64,000 bases of DNA from Vicia villosa. Lineage: Eukaryota; Streptophyta; Magnoliopsida; Fabales; Fabaceae. The notes under the pieces are model-generated. The model saw only the letters and a list, made by a program, of their open reading frames with translations, searched no databases and had not been told where the DNA came from. Below are positions 56,761 to 64,000 of the stretch, one piece after another. The stretch spans positions 51,167,133 through 51,231,132 of the forward strand of contig NC_081183.1 of NCBI RefSeq assembly GCF_029867415.1, written 5' to 3'. The position numbers and the translations under genes were made by a program. The stretch's first letter is position 1. The number at the start of each line of letters is the position of its first letter.

Positions 56761-59036
56761 TGTAACACCCTTCTAAACCCCGCGGAAAATTTAACAAAAA
56801 TCAGAGTAAAACATGAAAAAGGGTATTACGACTTCAAAATATTTAAAACATTAAGCCATGTCATGCCTTATGAGGAACTTCAAAACACATTATTCAGTAA
56901 TCATGTTAACACAGCGGAAAATAATTCAAAACTGAATAACATAAAACAACGGTATTCAACACCAAGAATTTACCGATTTAAAACCAACAAAACATCATTC
57001 TAGCATAAGAATTAATCCACCAGACAATACTAAAATAAACGTCCCCCAGTGTTACAAGACCAGAGCATGACCCGACACAACCGACTAAACGAAGTAACTC
57101 TACGAGTTATCCTCACCAAGCACAAGCCGTTACTCCTTAATCTGAAAAATGTCAACAGTAAGGGTGAGACATATCACAATTAAACTATATTATAAGTTCA
57201 TAACGACAAAATATCATAAGCAGATTATTCACCCAATCATCACATGTATTTCAGGTACACAACAGTTAATCAAACACACAACCATTCATATCAAACACAT
57301 ACGAATTATAACATTGGACAACTTCCATTCATGTTATAATCCTACACAACAACCTAATGCAATGCAACTAATGCATGTGGTACCAAACATGGGACAAACC
57401 CATCTCACCGATCCACCACCATAAAGATTCGGCTACTTCTCTCACTAATTCCACACAATGGGAATTAGCTACCGCTGTCCCACCACCATAAGGGATACAG
57501 CCCACAACATGATTATGAAATACATGCATCAACCATAACATGCACATCATCAACATCCACCAAAGATTCATAATCATTCATCCATAACACAAAGAAAACT
57601 CATATCACAACCATTTGATATTCACCACAACATCATACATTTAACACATAAATATATTATCACCACAGCAATCACATAGCCTTTATCAATTACAAATGAC
57701 ATATTGCATACAAGACAATCAATGTCATCCTCAACAACCACCAAAAACAACATCTACTTTTGATAACTTAAGCCTCATGTATACATACAATTACCAAAAA
57801 CATATGCAATTAAGAATTATCTATGCGATTCTGATATTTACGCACATCACCATAATTCAACATATTGAATTATCCACCAATTGTACAATATGCATTTATC
57901 ACATAATAATCACAACAATGCATAGAATTTATCATTCATCAATTCCATGTATCACAATTAGCACATAGTACACAACACCAATACATATTGTTCTTAAATA
58001 ACTTTATTCCATGACATACACATATATAATTACATGTCATTTTCACAACCACATAATAATTAAATCATCTAGTGCCAATCAAATTATTTTCATCAAAAAG
58101 AGCATTTCGTTAGCTTCGTAATGCTTCGAACGGCACCCAAAACGGACTTACGGATCAATAGTTATGAATTTTTAAAGTTTTGAAAAAAATGCCAACACAG
58201 CGATGTAACGGGTTACATCATTCATGTAACCGGTTACATCAGTTCCAGTAGTGAAAATACCCCATTTTTCTTCGATGTAATCGGTTACCTCAACCATGTA
58301 ACCGGTTACATCACCCAAAAATTCCCAGCAAGTTGCGTTTTTCATCATTTTTCACATAGGTAACCGGTTACCTCAACCATGTAACCGGTTACATCACTGA
58401 AGAAGTGTCAAAATCTGTATTTTTCTTCTGCTACGGGATTCTACCTTCAAACCCCCAAAAACTCATCTTTTACACACCAGAAAATCATTATAAGTCCTAA
58501 TTCTTCAAGTTCAAAACCAGCATTATATAATTACTCAAATACACACATCAATTCCATCCATTGTACATAAATCATACATCATTCACATCATCACAAACAA
58601 ATCCAATTTGCCCTATAGATTCCAAAACCCCAAAATCTAACACACATTCAATTGAGATACAAAACCTACATAATCAATCCCATCATCATTAAACTGATAA
58701 TATAGGCTAAAAGGATTAGTCACCCCTTACCTTAGCCAAGAACCTTGAATTCTTCTCTTCCTCCTCTTCTCCCCTTTCACGTTCCTTCTCTTTTCCTCTT
58801 TTGCTTCTCTTTTTTCCTTATTTTCACAATTTCTCTATTTTATAAAAAAAATAGGATAATTAGTTAGTAAGGCCTCTCCATTGGCACCTCCCATTTTACT
58901 AACTACGTCACGGCCCAATAACAATAATTCTCATAATTCTTCCAAAAATCCAATTTTAATTACTAAATAATCAAATAATTTCCAAATAATTAATTTAACT
59001 TAATTAAATTAATTTATGAAATTACGGGGTGTTACA
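56761..59036 (-). mobile_element. 5' LTR of 8-kb element (2276 bp)
   Basis: Same length and landmarks as the other LTR. Differences noticed include 57130, 57144, 57385, 57977, 58516 and 59024. Confidence 0.95.
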
Positions 59037-62000
59037 TTTGCTACTTGTGACTCAGCAGGATTTAAACAAGAAATCATTCATCAGTACAAGTAACAATCAA
59101 TTAGGGTTTTGTTCTCCCTTCATCTCAAATGAATCATCTTCATCAAAAATCAACATTTGGTCCTCAAAGATTCATTTCAACAAGCTCAAAGGTTATGAAT
59201 CAACCAGATTAGGGTTTTGACTGAAGTAGCATACTCCTGATTTTTGCTCAGAGTTTGACCTAATGACTTGGGACATGACCTCAATACCCCAAGTGCATCA
59301 TTTTGTCCTAATCTATTGGCTCAAAACATCTCCTACACAAGGATTGATCAACAGTGAAATTTCAAATCATCAGATTAGGGTTTTGAACTATCAGGGACTG
59401 AAATCAGGGATCACATTTGGGAAACCGTAAAAATCCCCAGGAATTCAATCAAAGGTTTCAATCATCTTCAAATAATCCCTATGACAACATCCAATGGAAA
59501 TTACATCTCAATTCAAGATCCACAGTCATCAATTTCATCAGGTCGACAATTAGGGTTTTTGACCTAATTCACTGAACAACTGACCTTTTAATCAGGACAT
59601 GGTGCCACAACTCAAACCATGGATCAAGGTCCTCCAAAAACTCAATATGATCCATTCATACCATTCATTTGGTGAGGATAGCTTGGTTCATTTGAAATCT
59701 CCAGAAACGCGATTCGTCTGAAAAAGTCAACTGTACAAAATCACCATTGACTTTTGGGGAATTTTGGTCAACCATGACTTTTGAAGTTTTAAATCACCAA
59801 TATATGATATGTGAAGTCATTTGATCAAGAAAAATCAAGAAAATCAATCAAGAATCAAAAAGTCAAAGTTTGACTTTTATACTTAGAAAATTTTTCTAAG
59901 TGTTTTTCAATGGTTTTTTCCAAACTTTGGAAGGGAATTTCCCAAAATTTCACCTACAAACTGAAAAAAACTTCCAACATGAAAGTTATAGATTTTGATC
60001 CAATAAACAACTTTGTCACATAAAATGATTTTCCAAAAGATCAACCATTTAAGAGATATGGAGCTTCAAAGTTGGTATCTTTTGAAAATTTCACTTAAAA
60101 CCTCATTTTCTTCAAAGTTCATGGATCTTTTTCACCCATTTCCTTAAAGGTCTTGAAGAAACTTTCAACTAGGGTTTTGAAGTGTGTAATATGAGCTTTC
60201 CAAAATGACCAAGAGCATGAAAAAATATGGAGTGTAGCCATGGTTTTGAATTTTGACATTAGTGAACCTTATGCTTGAATTTTCACCATTTTTTCACTAA
60301 GTTTCAATACTACATGACATATAATGCAAGTAATGATGCATCAAGGCAATAATTGATAGATATTTTCTGATTTGAAGATCAGAATGGAAGAGGATAAGAA
60401 GCTTGAGATTTAACCATGGTTTAGTCACTTTTAACCATTTGCATTTAATGTGAAAGATTCCATTTTATCTCTTAAGCCAAATCATCATTCTTGGATCAAC
60501 TTGCAAGAGCTTTGAGTTCAGAATCCTTGGCCTATAAATAGAGGTTCAAATCACTCTTCAAATCACACCAAAACCTCACAATTATAGGTTTTCTCTCTTC
60601 TTTCTTGAATTGCAAGTTTCAAGTTTCAAAGTGAGGTAGAAAACTCAACCTCCAAACCCTTGAAGTTATGGCCAAAGTGATGGTTCTAGCAACTCATAAA
60701 CATCATATGGGATGTGTTTGAACCACTCACACACCCCAAATCACCCCAAAACTCAGATTCACTCTTCAACCTCCATATGAACACATGATGAGCCTTATCA
60801 TGCCAATTTTCATTCCAGTTCATTTCTGTCCAAATTAACACTTCCCACACCTCATATATATCACATATGAGCTATCCAAACACTCATCATCAACCTGAAA
60901 CATCAGAATCATCAAGCTCGATTCACACTTAGGCTTAACTGCAGATCGGGTACCACCAACTGCTCCAGGTGTTTTCAATTCACTCCAAGCATCCAGACAC
61001 CTTCCATAATCATCATTGAAGCTATCCAGATTGTTACAAAGCATCTGTAACACCTCCAGATCAAAATTCAATTCTCAGTTTGGCCGTTTTTTAGGTAAGT
61101 ACACTTGAACTTCAAACTCATACATACATGCATCATAAATGAAAAATTGAGTTGCCATCTTGTTTCTGCACTATCACTGATCAATAGCCCTCAATCAATT
61201 TCACAATTCATCAATCATACACGATTTCATGTTGAAATTCAGTTTTAGGGTTCTTCATGTTCATGCGAAAATTAACCATCTTAGAACAAAAATAAATGAA
61301 ATTAAAGATCACCATCATGTTCCTCGTGAAAAACCGAGTGAGATAGACCCTTTACTTGATCAAAACAACACAGTGTTAAAGATTTTCAAATTTCAGTTAG
61401 GGTTGTGTTCTTGGCGCGTTTTTTGGTTTGGAAGATTCAAATCCTTGTTTTAAAATATAATCAATTGAACGCGTGTGTATTACAAGCCACAAGCGTGGCT
61501 CAGTTGGCAAGTGTTTTGGTTAGTGAGAGTGAGGGCGTGGGTTCAAACCCTGGCAGGACCAAACTCTATTTTTTTATCACTTTTTTTTCTTCAATTTCTT
61601 CACAACTTTAACTAATTATTTAACCAATCAAAACTCATCATTTTTACTTCATTTTTTGTACACTCTTTATTTAATATATGTATTTTATGAATATCAAAAA
61701 AATCACAAAAAAATGTTTATTTAATATGTTTTTTATTTGGTTAAAAAGGACATGTTTTTAAGTGTTTTTAAATACTTTAAATATTGTTTTTATTTGATTT
61801 TTCAAACCTAATTACTTGTAAATATTTTTGTGATCAAACCCTAATTTTTTAGGTCATAATTAAGCATTAAAATTTGTGTTATCTTAATTAAGTTGACTTT
61901 GGTCAAAATTCAAACCGTTTTAAAACAAGCGATCACGGTTTTTTTCAAAACGATAAACCATTTCTTTTTTATTTTTCTTTTCAAAAGAAACTATTGATTA

Positions 62001-63540
62001 AATCTTTTTGGATTGATCAATTGATTTTCAAAATGATGTGGGGCCTCTCGAATATTAGAGAGTATAAGTCCCTTTCCTTTTTCTTTGTACAGTTTTTCTT
62101 TAAACAGAAAACGTTTTTCAAAACAAAACTTTCAAACTGTTTTTCAAACGACGAATATATGTAATTGTTCATACTTGTTCATGTTTGTCCATGTTTGTTC
62201 ATACTTGTTCATGTGTTTGTGTTATATATACTTGTTCAACTTAGTACAACACTAGGTTCCCCATAGCCTCCTATTGGGCTTCGTGCAAAGAATCTCCCTA
62301 GTTTAGGTTAGGACATAGAGTATGGTTTCCCGGTGAAATCGCTCTAAGAGCTCAAACCAACTATACCACGCCTCCTCTTGGGCTTTGTACAAACGACTTG
62401 TCCCTCCCATAGCCTCCTCTTGGGCTTACAATGCAAGGACCCTGAATTGTCCCTCCCATAGCCTCCTCTTGGGCTTACAATGCAAGGACCCTCGGATAGC
62501 CTCCTCTTGGGCTTCGTACAAGGACCCACGGGCTTCTTATAAGCATCCCCAATATCCAAATCAAATACCCTAGGAGATTAGACATTTTTCATCTCTATGA
62601 TAGGAGTATCTCTTCTATATCATCACAAACAATCAATCAATCAAATAACTCTTTTTGCCACAAGGCTGGCTAATCAATCAAACCGTTTTGCCACCATACT
62701 GGCTGATTAATCAAAGTTTTTGTCACAAGGATGACTTCATTAAAACTTTTGCCACAAGGCTGGCTGATTAATCAAAACTTTTTGTCACAAGGCTGACTTC
62801 ATTGAAAGTTTTTGCCACAAGGCTGGTTAAACAACAAAAACATCTTTATCATTCTAAGCGCCATAAGTGGCACAGCCCAGAGCTTATAATGAAAAGATTT
62901 CAAACAAAAATCAAACAGATGTATGTGATGATATAGATTAGATACATCGAACATTAAGATGACATTTGTCTCTTATCCTTTGCTTCCACTAGCATAAGTG
63001 GGAACTACGATTGCTCTGACTTTCTCAACATCCCTTTGAGAATACGTAGGCACAAGGTTGTATCCTTGGCGAGCAAAACTTCTCCCTCAAACCACTCAAA
63101 CCTTAGCACCCGTAGACCCCGAGCTACAGATGCTCTGATTCCCTCTAAGGGATATGTATGCAGAGGATCGCGATGATCTTTGCGAGCATAATCAAACAAA
63201 CACCTTAGGTCCCACCTCTTTTTCACAAGAACCTCTCAATAACATGGAATGAAAAACAAAACAAAGAAACCTATAGAGTACTATAGATACGTTGGGTGCT
63301 AATACCTTCCCTTCGTATAACCAACCCTCTTACCTGGAATCTCTCCCCCACTTGTGCATTGCTTTTAGTTTTGGGCTTTGCATCTGTTTTTAGGTTATTG
63401 CAACTTTTTTCCTTTTCCTCCTTTAGAAACAATAAAAAGTTTGGTCGGAACAAAAGAAAAATCATTTTTTTGAGCACTCGAGCCCAAAGAAGGCATCAGG
63501 TGTCTCATCCCGAAAAAAGATACGATTTTTCCCCGCGACA
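59037..63540 (+). mobile_element. Ogre 3' LTR, right part
   Basis: Resumes with the duplicated TTTGC and follows the 5' LTR to CCCCGCGACA. At 62154-62156 about 380 bp (5' LTR about 36578-36963) are deleted, removing three of four GGGCCTC repeats. It keeps the TATA box, donor-like site, tRNA-like segment (cleaner A box) and terminal hairpin. Scattered base changes relative to the 5' LTR show it is older than the insert. Confidence 0.9.
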
Positions 63541-63691
63541 CTCCCTTACTTAGCTTCAAACCAACTCCTGCAGACAAACGATCAGAAGAACAACAAGTAC
63601 TGACAGTGTTTCACACACTCGTCGTGTACACGGGAATACACATCATTAAACAACATTGGCCGGACGGACCGACCTGCTCTGATACCACTAT
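63541..63691 (-). mobile_element. Array internal region 4, right part
   Basis: Completes the interrupted 1909-bp internal region, ending in the PBS TGGTATCAGAGC (minus, 63676-63687). Confidence 0.9.
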
Positions 63692-64000
63692 TGTAACACC
63701 CCAAATCTACCCCGCAATTATAAGCAAAAATCAGAGTGCATTTAAAAATATTCATCAAAGATGGGATGTCATAATTCAACTTAACCAAACAAACATACTC
63801 GTATTCCAATCAACAAAGATACATAGCATTCGGAAAACAAGACTTTATCCAACATCTTTATATTTCAACTTATAAACATCTTTATACTCAACTTAACACA
63901 AATGTCATCGTGGAATACAATAATCATATAATAACGACTAATCCCCCCGAGTGCTACGTATCAGAGCAATGGACACCAACTCGACTTGCCATAAAGCAAC
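63692..64000 (-). mobile_element. Array LTR E (runs off window)
   Basis: The first 309 bp match LTR D closely, including the GGACACCAAC variant near 63970, so the array continues past the window. Confidence 0.9.

Larger units (their letters stand above)
50985..59036 (-). mobile_element. Complete non-autonomous LTR element (8052 bp)
   Basis: TG...CA termini, two 2276-bp LTRs, PBS and PPT on the minus strand, and a perfect 5-bp target-site duplication. The 3500-bp internal region has no intact gene but keeps decayed pol, so it needs proteins from a relative. The LTR and PBS resemble those of the chromovirus at 10489-15427, the likely type of helper. Confidence 0.95.
33380..63540 (+). mobile_element. 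Full-length Ogre (22.1 kb without its insert)
   Basis: 5' LTR 33380-38347, PBS, ORF1, gag-protease, putative intron, RT/RNase H/integrase, 3' UTR, PPT, and 3' LTR from 50892 to 63540, split by an 8052-bp insert. LTR termini are TGTCATACCCC and CCCCGCGACA at both ends. Subtracting insert and duplicated target bases leaves 22104 bp, typical of Ogre. The protein frames have no stops, so the copy may be recent. Tat/Ogre identity rests on size, ORF1, the extra RNase H and the pro-RT gap. Confidence 0.9.

Overview
This is nuclear DNA from a plant with a large, repeat-rich genome. The 64 kb appear to be made entirely of LTR retrotransposons inserted into, or joined to, one another; I found no host gene. 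The giant Tat/Ogre-type Ty3-gypsy elements (LTRs of 4.7-5 kb, an extra first ORF before gag, a gap between protease and reverse transcriptase, a second RNase H) and their LTR termini beginning TGTYATACCCC suggest a legume, most likely of tribe Fabeae (pea, vetch, faba bean, lentil or grass pea). The species is inference.

Layout. (1) 1-10488, plus strand: decayed Ogre material. An element 3' end (partial gag-pro tail, 47-bp minisatellite, PPT) meets a 4.69-kb LTR (1698-6384). The same LTR also serves as the 5' LTR of a second internal region (PBS, frameshifted ORF1, truncated gag), which ends in a fragment of a different Ogre LTR. The LTR carries a compact gene-like unit: a TATA box and a 55-codon ORF for a small protein with two predicted membrane segments (2213-2481). 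(2) 10489-15427, minus strand: a decayed chromovirus-like gypsy element (gag, protease, RT, RNase H, integrase, C-terminal chromodomain-like region). It is broken by TAG/TGA codons, mostly of the C-to-T kind, and by an integrase deletion; both LTRs are stubs. (3) 15428-33379, resuming at 63541-64000: a tandem array of a non-coding LTR element on the minus strand, LTR (about 2.73 kb) alternating with internal region (1909 bp), period 4643 bp, at least four internal regions and five LTRs. (4) 33380-63540, plus strand: a 22.1-kb Ogre (excluding its own insert) inserted in the fourth internal region of the array. Its ORF1, gag-protease and RT/RH/IN frames are all open. (5) 50985-59036, minus strand: an 8052-bp non-autonomous relative of element 2, inserted in the 3' LTR of the Ogre, with a perfect 5-bp target-site duplication TTTGC and nearly identical 2276-bp LTRs.

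Order of events: array first, then the Ogre (its LTRs have diverged and one has a ~0.38-kb deletion), then the 8-kb insert. The intact Ogre could in principle supply proteins to defective Ogre copies. The non-coding elements share PBS, PPT and leader features with the chromovirus and look like its parasites.

The main unexpected signals are the LTR-embedded mini-gene; hairpins that keep pairing while changing sequence (at Ogre LTR ends and just after the Ogre pol gene); different palindrome arrays at the same place in two LTR families; a 66-bp block conserved between otherwise diverged non-coding elements; a second PPT-like tract beside a hairpin near the PBS; splice-donor-like sites in the LTRs of every family; and the regular 4.64-kb LTR array. 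All identities are by-eye comparisons; no search or alignment program was run.
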